From the NCBI GenBank assembly GCA_030629775.1, contig DAOVOJ010000004.1, positions 1 through 34,405 of the forward strand: 34,405 bases of DNA, in the 5' to 3' direction. Position 1 is the stretch's first letter. Each line of letters opens with the position of its first letter. A model generated the notes under the pieces. The model did not search any database. It was given only the letters and a program-made list of their open reading frames with translations, and was not told the origin of the DNA. A program made the position numbers and the translations under genes. Source of the DNA: Candidatus Moraniibacteriota bacterium (GTDB taxonomy: Bacteria > Patescibacteriota > Minisyncoccia > JAHIHE01 > DAOVOJ01). Positions 7,765 through 14,875 of this stretch are shown one piece after another.

Positions 7765-8124
7765 ATGAAAGAGCAAAATCAATTTCATAACGAGTTAAAA
7801 AAATTAATGGATGAGTATGTTAATAAGGTTTATGATTATACTAAAAAGTTTCCAAGAGACGAATTGTTTGGAGTAATTTCGCAATTTAGGAGAGCAAGCT
7901 TATCAATAATACTCAATTATATTGAGGGATACGCAAGAGGAAAAAACAAAAGTAAAGTTTTAAAGAATTTTTTAGAAATCTCCTATGGCTCCTTGAAAGA
8001 AAGCAAGTATTTGGTCTATTTTTCTTACAAAAGAAAGTATTTAGATGAAAAAGAATACAGAGAATTAATAAAATTATCCGAAAGAATAGGCGCTATGCTT
8101 TGGGGAACCATAAAAAACATATAA
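7765..8124 (+). CDS. Four-helix-bundle protein (23S rRNA intervening-sequence protein family)
   Basis: A 119-aa all-helical protein. The core FPRDELFGVISQFRRASLSIILNYIEGYARG matches the signature of the four-helix-bundle family (TIGR02436/PF05635, IVP/S23), usually FPxxExxGLxxQxRRAAxSIxxNIAEG. The second half, LKNFLEISYGSLKESKYLVYFS, matches the family's LxxALGSAxELExxL segment. Members were first found in insertions inside 23S rRNA genes and are related to the Avd proteins of diversity-generating retroelements; their role elsewhere is unknown. No reverse transcriptase is visible here. The gene interrupts the pilin cluster and is enclosed by facing arrays of the heptamer GTGTAAC/GTTACAC (7704-7738 and 8154-8181). 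That suggests it was inserted together with them and has no job in the pilus. No ribosome binding site is seen. Confidence 0.9.
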   Translation: MKEQNQFHNELKKLMDEYVNKVYDYTKKFPRDELFGVISQFRRASLSIILNYIEGYARGKNKSKVLKNFLEISYGSLKESKYLVYFSYKRKYLDEKEYRELIKLSERIGAMLWGTIKNI

Positions 8125-8140
8125 TGCATATTATATTTTT

Positions 8141-8181
8141 GTTACATAAGTATGTTACACGTTACACGACACACGTTACAC
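8141..8181 (+). repeat. Heptamer array GTTACAC, right arm of gene-bearing element
   Basis: GTTACAT, then after six bases GTTACAC, GTTACAC, GACACAC, GTTACAC. It is the inverted counterpart of the array at 7704-7738. The ATG of the next prepilin (8152) falls within it. Confidence 0.85.
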
Positions 8182-8772
8182 GATAATGGTTTTACTCTTA
8201 TTGAAATGATAATCACTCTCGCTATCCTTGTTATTATGACGGGAGTGATCGTTACTTTTTTTATTTTTCTTTATCATGAACAGGCGGCTGATATTATCAG
8301 AATTAGACGGATAAATATTGCCAGTCACGCAATTAAAATAATGAGTTCTGAAATTAGAAAAATGAGTCGGGCGGAAGATGGCTCTTATACGATTGAATCG
8401 GCGAGCGGACAAACCTTGATATTTTATTCGGATGTTGATAACGACGGACTGACGGAAAAAATAGAATATTCCTTATCGGGAACAAACTTAGAGAGAAAAA
8501 TAATAGAACCGACCGGCGATCCTTATGAATATACTTCGGCTGAAACAGTAACCGTAACGGCGCGCGATATCAGAAACGGGACTGATCCGATATTTAAATA
8601 TTACGACGAAAGTTACACGGGCAGCGAAGCTTCGCTAGGTGATCCGGTAAATGTTACCGCAATAAAATTAATTGAAATCAGCCTGGACATTAATTCTGAT
8701 AATAATTATCTGACTCAGCCGTTTCACATTGAAACAAAAATCCATCCGAGAAATTTGAAGGAGTTTAATTGA
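8152..8772 (+). CDS. Type IV prepilin / minor pilin (PilW-like)
   Basis: A 206-aa prepilin. The leader MLHVTRHTLHDNG ends in G13, followed by FTLIEMIITLAILVIMTGVI, a textbook class III N-terminus with Glu at +5. The rest is a polar beta-rich region, with YTIESASGQTLIFYSDVDND typical of PilW/minor pilins that carry an N-methylation domain and a short structured head. A prepilin peptidase is needed but is not in the window. The leader is translated from the GTTACAC heptamer array; removing the array would remove the start codon. It lies between the four-helix-bundle gene and the PilX-like gene and is probably a priming minor pilin. Confidence 0.88.
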   Translation: MLHVTRHTLHDNGFTLIEMIITLAILVIMTGVIVTFFIFLYHEQAADIIRIRRINIASHAIKIMSSEIRKMSRAEDGSYTIESASGQTLIFYSDVDNDGLTEKIEYSLSGTNLERKIIEPTGDPYEYTSAETVTVTARDIRNGTDPIFKYYDESYTGSEASLGDPVNVTAIKLIEISLDINSDNNYLTQPFHIETKIHPRNLKEFN

Positions 8773-8774
8773 AG

Positions 8775-8887
8775 CGTATAACGTGTAACGTATATTATAA
8801 ATAATTTAAGTTACACGTTACACGTTTTGCGTTACACGTTACGTATTACACAGTATATAAAAATATGTTACACACTACACGCTACAC
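8775..8887. repeat. Empty heptamer inverted-repeat pair (GTGTAAC/GTTACAC)
   Basis: The left arm has CGTATAA, CGTGTAA, CGTATAT (8775-8795). After only 14 bp the right arm starts with GTTACAC, GTTACAC, GTTTTGC, GTTACAC, GTTACGT, ATTACAC (8810-8851), then GTTACAC, ACTACAC, GCTACAC (8867-8887). It uses the same unit as the pair around the four-helix-bundle gene but contains no gene. It runs over the start codon at 8865. Confidence 0.85.
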
Positions 8888-10334
8888 AAACCAAAAAGGT
8901 CTGATCACTCCTCTAATTCTCATCATCGCTTCAACAATGCTTATTTTTGCGACGGCGATCATAAATTGGTCAATCAGCGAACATAAGGATGCCAGCCGGA
9001 AAATCAGAACAACTCAGGCGCTTCAGATTGCCGAAGCGGGAGTGAATTATTACAAATGGCATCTAGAGCATGACGAAGGCGATTATCGGGACGGAAAAGA
9101 TTGGTGCTGTGACAACGATCCCGGCAAAAGTTTAATTGAATGCGGCGGAACTTGCGGCCCTTACGACCATCCATATTTAGATTATAACGATGTTAACATC
9201 GGCTACTTTTCTCTGCAAATAACTCCGCCGGAAGTTGGTTCTACAATCGTAACAGTGAAATCAATCGGCTATGCCTATGATGATGCTAATAATAAAAAAG
9301 AGATTACTTCGCGAGTCGGAAAAAGGTCACTGGCAGAATACAGTTTTTTAAGTAATACCCCGATCTGGATCGGCGCCGGTGAAGCAACTTCCGGACCGCT
9401 GCATTCCAATGGCGGGATTAGATTTGACGATGTCTGCAACACAGAAATAACCAGCGCGGTAGAAAATTACGACTGTGCTGACGTAGGACATGATTGCACC
9501 GGTATTAAACCTGGAATTTGGGGGTCAGGCGGACCAACAACTTACTGGCGTTTTCCTGTATCAGTAATTGATTACGATCTTTTTACAGTCAGTTTAGCGA
9601 ACATACAAACAAAAGCCGCCAAAGAAGATGGCACTTGTAATGGAGATAGCGGGGAGGGGAGAGGTATTTGTTTTGAAGACAGCGGAGCGGAAGGATATTT
9701 AGTGGAATTTTTATCGGACGCCACTGTTAATATCTATCAAGTTGACTCTTTAGAGTCGCCGTTAAAATATTGGAATTATCCCGGCTGGAAACAGGAAGCG
9801 GAAAAAATTGAAAATAAAACATTGCTGGGCAATTATAATATGCCTGACAACGGACTTATTTTTATTGAAGATGATATTTGGACAGAGGGAACAGTAAATG
9901 GTAAAGTGACAGTAGCAGCGGCTAAGTTTCCGGAAAATCAGAATAATTACGCTCAGATTAGAATAAATAGCAATATTCAATATTTAGCGCGCGACGGCAA
10001 TCATATTTTAGGACTGATCTCACAGGGAGATTTAACAGTGCCACGGCATGCTCCTGACAATCTTATTGTTGACGCCACTTTGCTTTCTCAAAAAGGACAT
10101 GTTTATTTTAGAAGATACGAAAACAGTTCTTTTGTGGTAAAGAATAATATAGAAATTTACGGCGGAATAATTACTAATTTATTTTGGACATGGAGTTATG
10201 TCACCAGTAGTGGTATAATAGTAAATGGATATACTACTACAAACACTATTTATAATAACAACCTTACTTTCAGTCCTCCTCCTTCTTTTCCAACCTCGGA
10301 AAATTTTGAAGTGTTGTCATGGAGTGAAGATTAA
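8865..10334 (+). CDS. PilX-like pilus assembly protein with large beta-rich head
   Basis: A 489-aa protein. The N-terminus has a short leader ending in G12 followed by LITPLILIIASTMLIFATAI, a pilin-like helix lacking the +5 glutamate, as in PilX/GspK-type minor pilins. The motif TTQALQIAEAGVNYYKWHL is the conserved PilX N-terminal segment. The head is Cys-rich at first (DWCCDNDPGKSLIECGGTCG), then resembles the DUF4900-type beta-helix seen in pilus-associated proteins (NGLIFIEDDIWTEGTVNGKV). It probably sits at the pilus tip complex with the two prepilins. The start lies in the heptamer array and the leader is repeat-derived. The lack of Glu+5 fits the first-added subunit in GspK-like complexes, which is inference. 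Confidence 0.82.
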   Translation: MLHTTRYTNQKGLITPLILIIASTMLIFATAIINWSISEHKDASRKIRTTQALQIAEAGVNYYKWHLEHDEGDYRDGKDWCCDNDPGKSLIECGGTCGPYDHPYLDYNDVNIGYFSLQITPPEVGSTIVTVKSIGYAYDDANNKKEITSRVGKRSLAEYSFLSNTPIWIGAGEATSGPLHSNGGIRFDDVCNTEITSAVENYDCADVGHDCTGIKPGIWGSGGPTTYWRFPVSVIDYDLFTVSLANIQTKAAKEDGTCNGDSGEGRGICFEDSGAEGYLVEFLSDATVNIYQVDSLESPLKYWNYPGWKQEAEKIENKTLLGNYNMPDNGLIFIEDDIWTEGTVNGKVTVAAAKFPENQNNYAQIRINSNIQYLARDGNHILGLISQGDLTVPRHAPDNLIVDATLLSQKGHVYFRRYENSSFVVKNNIEIYGGIITNLFWTWSYVTSSGIIVNGYTTTNTIYNNNLTFSPPPSFPTSENFEVLSWSED

Positions 10335-10366
10335 AGAATTAAATAAAATAGAAATTGGTAGAAATT

Positions 10367-10447
10367 AATAGAAATTTAATTGTCGTGTGGCAAACAACAA
10401 TTTAATTGCCATTAATTTCGCGAAGCGAATTTCCATAAATTTCTATT
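10367..10447. repeat. Inverted repeat in the gap before pilM
   Basis: AATAGAAATTTA (10367-10378) and TAAATTTCTATT (10436-10447) are a perfect 12-bp inverted pair. AATTTCGCGAAGCGAATTT lies inside the loop. ATTAATTC-like tandem units continue to the pilM start. No gene is seen in 10335-10494. Confidence 0.65.
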
Positions 10448-10494
10448 CTATCAATCCATTAATTCATTAATAAATAATCCGCTAATTCATTTTT

Positions 10495-11631
10495 ATGTCA
10501 TTATTTAACAATAATCTAGACGCTTTTGGTCTTGACTTAAGTGATCAAACAATTAAAGTTGCTCAACTCAAAAAAAGCGGAGGGAAATTAAAATTGGCGG
10601 GACATAACAGAATAGAAATTCCCGAAGGGATAGTGGAAAACGGTGAAATAAAAAAAAGCGACGAGCTGGCGAATATAATTCGAAAGACAATTTCCGAAAG
10701 CAAGCCCAAGCCGATTTCAACGAAATTTGTTATTTACTCAATCCCGGAAACCAAAGGTTTCATCCGAGTCGTTAGACTGCCAAAGTCAAAAAAAGAAGAA
10801 ATAGTTAAAGCGATTGCCGACGAAGCGGAACAATCTTTTCCCATTAATCTTAAGGAGTCGTATCTTGATTGGCAAATTCTGCCAAAAAATACAGGGAATG
10901 ATAAAATAGAAGTTCTAGTCGCCACCGCTCCTAAAAATTTAGTTGATTCTTATTCAAGAGTGTTAAAAAAAGCGGGGTTAAAGCCCATTGCGGCGGAAAT
11001 AGAATCAATTGCCATTATCAGAAGCCTCATTAACAGGCAGCAATCTTCCAGACCAGTATTGATTATTGACTTGGGGAAAGACAGAACAAGCTTTATTATT
11101 TTTAAAAAACCGGCAGTTCAATTCACGGCAAGCATCCCTGTTTGCGGCAATGAATTTAATAAAGCGGTCGCTAAAGAATTTTCCGTTGACATAGAAGAGG
11201 CAGAGAGAATAAAATTGGAGTTCGGACTCAGCCAACAGGGAAAATCCGGAAGGACATACAAGGCAATGTTGCCCGTTTTGGTTAACTTGGTAAAATACAT
11301 TGACAAGCTCCTTGATTATTATAAGGAACATTTCAGTTCTGAATTTCATTCCGAACTTCATTCTGATCAAATCAAATTAAAGCATGATTTAAAAATTTCC
11401 GAAAAAAATAGTTCTCCCATTTCAAAAGTTATCGTCTGCGGCGGAGAATCAAAAATACCCGGGATGAATTTTTATTTGTCTTTACAGATTAAAAAAGAAG
11501 TTGAAAGAGGAAATCCATGGATTAATATTATGAATTTTGACAAAGACATAATCCCGCCCATTTCCAGAGAAGATTCATTGGTATTTGTTACCGTTTTAGG
11601 ACTGGCAATGAGGGGAGTGGGAGAATACTAG
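10495..11631 (+). CDS. pilM: Type IV pilus assembly protein PilM (actin-like ATPase)
   Basis: Cytoplasmic actin-fold protein that links the pilus motor to PilN/PilO; 378 aa, slightly longer than typical (about 350). The N-terminal phosphate-1 loop FGLDLSDQTIKVAQL (D14) is clear. The second subdomain starts LIIDLGKDRTSFIIF, and the adenosine-site-like motif VIVCGGESKIPGMNFYL lies near the C-terminus. The segment around residues 280-305 (SEFHSELHSDQIKLKHD) looks like a polar insertion. pilN and pilO follow in the classical order. It shares its fold with FtsA, encoded later in the window, but lacks the FtsA C-terminal amphipathic helix. Confidence 0.93.
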   Translation: MSLFNNNLDAFGLDLSDQTIKVAQLKKSGGKLKLAGHNRIEIPEGIVENGEIKKSDELANIIRKTISESKPKPISTKFVIYSIPETKGFIRVVRLPKSKKEEIVKAIADEAEQSFPINLKESYLDWQILPKNTGNDKIEVLVATAPKNLVDSYSRVLKKAGLKPIAAEIESIAIIRSLINRQQSSRPVLIIDLGKDRTSFIIFKKPAVQFTASIPVCGNEFNKAVAKEFSVDIEEAERIKLEFGLSQQGKSGRTYKAMLPVLVNLVKYIDKLLDYYKEHFSSEFHSELHSDQIKLKHDLKISEKNSSPISKVIVCGGESKIPGMNFYLSLQIKKEVERGNPWINIMNFDKDIIPPISREDSLVFVTVLGLAMRGVGEY

Positions 11632-11707
11632 TAAATTTTTGTAAGTCGAATTTTGCGGAAATGAGAGTAGAATTTAAAATATTCTTTTTTAAACAGGTTG
11701 TTAATAC

Positions 11708-11808
11708 TAAATTACAAATTATAAATATCAAATGAATTTTAAATTTCTAATGTCAAATTTTTTTATTTGGCATTTGGCATTGATTTGATATTTGGAATTT
11801 GTAATTAT
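11708..11808. repeat. Heptamer inverted-repeat pair (ATTTGGC units)
   Basis: The left arm (AATTACAAATTATAAATATC and beyond, to 11758) faces a right arm with ATTTGGC, ATTTGGC, ATTTGAT, ATTTGGA, ATTTGTA (11765-11803). It occupies most of the 242-bp gap between pilM and pilN; the rest is A/T-rich with nothing recognisable. Confidence 0.7.
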
Positions 11809-11873
11809 AAACATTATTTAACGCCACAAAAAATCTTAATACTTTATTGTCTTGTATTAAACAATGAAATTTT

Positions 11874-12455
11874 ATGATCAAACTTAATCTTCTTTCTTCT
11901 CAAGAAAAAGAAGAAATCAGATGGGAGAAAATAAATCGTATTTTGATGATTAACGGAACGGTGATTATCGCCGAACTGGTTATTTTTATTGTTCTTTTTT
12001 TGGCGATGGATTTTTATTTATCAAGAGAATTTTCTAAAATTGACAATTTGGTAGTACAAAAACAGCAAGAAGCGGAAGTAAAAGAAATTGGAGAACTTAA
12101 AATTAAAACTCAGTCTTTTAATGAGCGGCTTAATTTAGTTGATGAAATACAAAACCAACAGATTAGTTGGACAAAAATATTAGAGAAGCTAAGTTTAATA
12201 ACGCCGGAATCAGTTCAAATTATCAGTCTAGACATAAGTCCGAAAAATAACGAAACTGATGTCATTAATAGTGAGCAATATCTTTTTAATTTAGTTGGAC
12301 ACGCGAAAACAAGAGAAGATATGTTGGAATTTGAAAATAGATTAAAAGATTCCGATTATTTTTCCAACCTGGAATCAAATCGATCAAACTATTTAGAATC
12401 CTACAATGTCAACTTTCGTTATAGATTTAATCTTGCGGAAAAAATCTTAAATTGA
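11874..12455 (+). CDS. pilN: PilN-like inner-membrane pilus protein
   Basis: A 193-aa bitopic membrane protein. The N-terminus MIKLNLLSSQEKEEI is the conserved INLLP-like motif by which PilN binds the PilM groove. A single membrane helix follows (about 28-49, GTVIIAELVIFIVLFLAMDF), then a coiled-coil stretch and an alpha/beta domain containing VQIISLDISPKNN. The length and order after pilM fit PilN exactly; sequence identity to model PilN would be low. pilO follows 15 bp later, consistent with one operon. TGA is the stop codon. Confidence 0.85.
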   Translation: MIKLNLLSSQEKEEIRWEKINRILMINGTVIIAELVIFIVLFLAMDFYLSREFSKIDNLVVQKQQEAEVKEIGELKIKTQSFNERLNLVDEIQNQQISWTKILEKLSLITPESVQIISLDISPKNNETDVINSEQYLFNLVGHAKTREDMLEFENRLKDSDYFSNLESNRSNYLESYNVNFRYRFNLAEKILN

Positions 12456-12470
12456 TTTTTATTAATAAAT

Positions 12471-13052
12471 ATGTTGACTTCCAAGAAAAAAACTTATTTC
12501 ACTTCTCTTATATTTTTAGCGGGAATGATTTTACTGCTTTTTGTGAGCGGAACTTTTTTAATTGATCAAATCAGAGCGGATAGCGAAAAAATTAAGAATT
12601 GGAAAATTGCGTTGAACCGCCTTGATGATCAAAAAAATCAAATTAATAGAATCAGAGAAAATTACTATGAAAAAGAGGATGATATGGAAGCAATAGAGGG
12701 GCTCTTTCTAGATCCTGAAAAAACGGTTGACTTCATTATTGAAATTGAAAATATTTCCGAGAAAGCAATGGTAGAATTGGAAAAAAAGGCTTTGGAACAA
12801 AACATCGCCGTTAAAAACGATAAAAACGAGCCATCAGTTTTTAATTATCAGCTGACCGCCAAAGGAAAATTCAATAATATTATGCATTTTCTAACATACC
12901 TTGAAAATATGAACTATAGTGTTATAATTAATAATCTGAAAATAAAAGCTCTTAGCGGAAGCGGAAAAAATTATTTGTATTCCAACGCTAACGACGAGAT
13001 TGAAATGTCAATAAATTTGGGAGTTTACATCCTTGAAAAAACCCGTAAATAA
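12471..13052 (+). CDS. pilO: PilO-like inner-membrane pilus protein
   Basis: A 193-aa protein with one N-terminal membrane helix (about 10-31, TSLIFLAGMILLLFVSGTFL), a long coiled-coil rich in Lys/Asn/Gln, and a small C-terminal alpha/beta domain with FNYQLTAKGKFNNIMHFLTY. That last segment matches the PilO core, where LTGxFxxLxxFLxxLE is typical. PilO pairs with PilN in the periplasm or wall space to connect the motor with the fibre. It is placed directly after pilN and 11 bp before a further small membrane protein. Confidence 0.82.
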   Translation: MLTSKKKTYFTSLIFLAGMILLLFVSGTFLIDQIRADSEKIKNWKIALNRLDDQKNQINRIRENYYEKEDDMEAIEGLFLDPEKTVDFIIEIENISEKAMVELEKKALEQNIAVKNDKNEPSVFNYQLTAKGKFNNIMHFLTYLENMNYSVIINNLKIKALSGSGKNYLYSNANDEIEMSINLGVYILEKTRK

Positions 13053-13063
13053 AATAAATTACT

Positions 13064-13429
13064 ATGAAAAAGATTAGCATAAAATTAAAATTCAATTCTA
13101 AAAAAATTATCGGGCTTGCTTATAAAAGAAGGTTTGTACTGTTTACGGCATTGTTTGCCACCTTATTGCTAATTGCTTTCAATGTGTGTTATAATGAAGC
13201 TTATTTAAAAATCAGTATTCTGGAAGCTGAAACTGGCGATCAAAACAATTATATTGGAATAAGAAAATCAAAACTGTCCAAAGTGATAAACAAAATTGAA
13301 GAAAAAGAAAATAATATTAAAAATGGAATAGCCAAAGAATACCAAAGTCCTTTTGATGTTGTTAAAGGCGGTGAAGATGATAATTCTGATAAAAACTCTG
13401 ATTTGGAAATATCACCAACACTGAGGTAA
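13064..13429 (+). CDS. Small membrane protein of unknown function at the end of the pilus cluster
   Basis: I do not recognise this 121-aa protein. It has a basic N-terminus (KKISIKLKFNSKKI), one membrane helix at about 24-44 (RFVLFTALFATLLLIAFNVC), a predicted coiled-coil around 50-90 and an acidic tail (GGEDDNSDKNSDLEI). The topology mimics PilN/PilO without their C-terminal fold. It starts 11 bp after pilO and ends before an inverted repeat, so it is probably the last gene of the pilMNO unit. It sits where pilP often does, but it has no lipobox or PilP-like domain. Confidence 0.7.
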   Translation: MKKISIKLKFNSKKIIGLAYKRRFVLFTALFATLLLIAFNVCYNEAYLKISILEAETGDQNNYIGIRKSKLSKVINKIEEKENNIKNGIAKEYQSPFDVVKGGEDDNSDKNSDLEISPTLR

Positions 13430-13435
13430 ATTATA

Positions 13436-13515
13436 GAACATATAATATGGAATATATAATATAGAGCACAAAGTTTGAATATGGTCATTTGTTCCGTGTT
13501 CCATATTATATGTTC
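13436..13515. repeat. Perfect 17-bp inverted repeat before tRNA-Arg
   Basis: GAACATATAATATGGAA (13436-13452) and TTCCATATTATATGTTC (13499-13515) are exact reverse complements, separated by 46 bp. It lies just after the last pilus gene and nine bases before the tRNA. It may act as a terminator-like fold, but there is no T tract. The unit resembles the heptamer class (ATATAAT-like steps). Confidence 0.8.
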
Positions 13516-13523
13516 CATGATTT

Positions 13524-13595
13524 GTCCCCGTAGTTCAACGGATAGAACGGGAGCCTTCTAAGCTCTTGATGTAGGTTCAATTCCTGCCGGGGATA
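13524..13595 (+). tRNA. tRNA-Arg(UCU)
   Basis: A full cloverleaf can be folded. The acceptor GTCCCCG pairs with CGGGGAT, the D stem is GTTC/GAAC, the anticodon stem is GGAGC/GCTCT with loop CTTCTAA giving anticodon UCU, the T stem is GTAGG/CCTGC, and A is the discriminator. The T loop TTCAATT is normal. CCA is not encoded. It reads AGA, the main Arg codon in this AT-rich sequence. Confidence 0.95.
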
Positions 13596-13600
13596 CTATA

Positions 13601-13646
13601 AAGAGTCAAAAGTTTATAAAGTCAAAAGTTAAAAGTTTAAAATAAG
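13601..13646 (+). repeat. Heptamer array AAAAGTT before dacA
   Basis: Units AAGAGTC, AAAAGTT, TATAAAGTC, AAAAGTT, AAAAGTT, TAAAATAAG fill the whole space between the tRNA and the ATG of the carboxypeptidase gene. No facing inverted arm is seen. Confidence 0.65.
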
Positions 13647-14630
13647 ATGTTCAAGGAATTGGTGATAATTATTTTTGTTTTTTGGGGCCAGTATAATACT
13701 TCTTTTATAGACGAGAAGCCGACTGGCTCTGTTTTAAGTTCATTTAATTCTGAAATAGATGTTTCTGTTGAAATAAAAAATGATAAAATTGCGACTATTA
13801 TTAAAAGCGAAGATAAAACAAATGAGATAAATAAAGATCAATTTTATTCAGCGCCGGCTTTATCTCAAATTAGCAACCCTAACTATAATTATTTTAAAGT
13901 AGGCGCAAAATCGGCAATAGCCGCGAATATGGAAACAGGCGTCATTCTTTACGAAAAAAATATTCAAGAAAAAGTGCCAATCGCCAGTCTAACTAAATTA
14001 ATGACCGCTCTGATAGTTCTGGAAAAAAATGAATTAGACAGTCTAACAATTATTAGTAAAAATGCCATCGCGTCAGAAGGGGATAAGGGGAGTTTAAAAG
14101 TAGACGAAAAAATAACCGTGAAAAATCTGTTGTATTTATTGCTAGTAAATTCCAGCAATGACGCGGCGGTAGCGCTGGCAGAGCATATTGCCGGATCAGA
14201 AAATGAATTTGTTAAATTAATGAACCAAAAAGCGGAGGAATTGGGACTAAATAATACCCGCTTCATTAACACAACGGGACTGGATTTAAATAACAAAAAT
14301 AATTATTCCACCGCTTATGATTTGGTGAAATTAACCAAACACGCTTTAGATAAACCGCTGCTTTGTGAAATAATGAGAGTTCAAAATTTAAATGTTTTTT
14401 CAGTTGACAAACAAATAAAGCATCGTTTGAAAAACACCAATAAGTTACTGGGAAAATTACCGGGAATTAATATTATTAGTGGAAAAACAGGATTTACAAA
14501 CAAAGCAGGGGAGTGCTTGATTTTAGCAATCAGCCACCCGGATAATAATCAAAAAATCGTCTGCGTTATTTTAAACAGCGAAGATCGGTTTGGAGAGATG
14601 GAGCGATTAGTTAATGAATTAACGAATTGA
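13647..14630 (+). CDS. dacA: D-alanyl-D-alanine carboxypeptidase (peptidase S11, PBP5/6 family)
   Basis: Trims the terminal D-Ala from peptidoglycan stem peptides; 327 aa. All three serine-type penicillin-binding motifs are visible: SLTK (S114, K117), SSN (169-171) and KTG (280-282). The N-terminus MFKELVIIIFVFWG is a short hydrophobic export or anchor segment, followed by an unstructured stretch before the catalytic domain at about residue 85. The usual C-terminal beta domain of PBP5 is absent, giving a catalytic-domain-only form. The gene lies between a tRNA and mraY and is not in an obvious operon. The symbol denotes the family only. The ATG follows directly on a heptamer array and lacks a ribosome binding site. 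Confidence 0.93.
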   Translation: MFKELVIIIFVFWGQYNTSFIDEKPTGSVLSSFNSEIDVSVEIKNDKIATIIKSEDKTNEINKDQFYSAPALSQISNPNYNYFKVGAKSAIAANMETGVILYEKNIQEKVPIASLTKLMTALIVLEKNELDSLTIISKNAIASEGDKGSLKVDEKITVKNLLYLLLVNSSNDAAVALAEHIAGSENEFVKLMNQKAEELGLNNTRFINTTGLDLNNKNNYSTAYDLVKLTKHALDKPLLCEIMRVQNLNVFSVDKQIKHRLKNTNKLLGKLPGINIISGKTGFTNKAGECLILAISHPDNNQKIVCVILNSEDRFGEMERLVNELTN

Positions 14631-14712
14631 CTGGATTTTTACTATAAACTATAACTTACAAAATGTATTAAGATTGTCATCCTGAAATAAGTCTGCCATT
14701 CTAAACCAAGCT

Positions 14713-14822
14713 TGTCATCCTAAGCTTGTTTCAGGATCTGTCGTCTGTTACTGTAGGTTTTAAGATAAATAAAAAAGCATTATATGGCATATAACAGATC
14801 CTGAAACAAGTTCAGGATGACA
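14713..14822. repeat. GTCATCCTGA-type palindromic element between dacA and mraY
   Basis: Two 29-bp arms (14713-14741 and 14794-14822) are inverted copies with about two mismatches. They begin TGTCATCCTAAGCTTGTTTC and end GTTCAGGATGACA. A decayed additional copy of the end (GTCATCCTGAAATAAG) lies at 14676. It is related to the elements at 28264, 30804 and 32371. Confidence 0.85.
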
Positions 14823-14875
14823 GTTAATAAAGTATAAAACCAATAAACAACAATTTAAAATGTTAAAATGATCTT

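Noticed and set aside
7765-8124. Four-helix-bundle gene considered as the Avd component of a diversity-generating retroelement
   Set aside because: No reverse transcriptase, template repeat or variable repeat could be found nearby; the pilin head shows no sign of an adenine-targeted variable region.
13182-13194. TGTGTTATAAT inside the 13064 gene, matching the extended -10 form
   Set aside because: It lies within coding sequence with no gene start downstream at a suitable distance; likely chance in AT-rich DNA.
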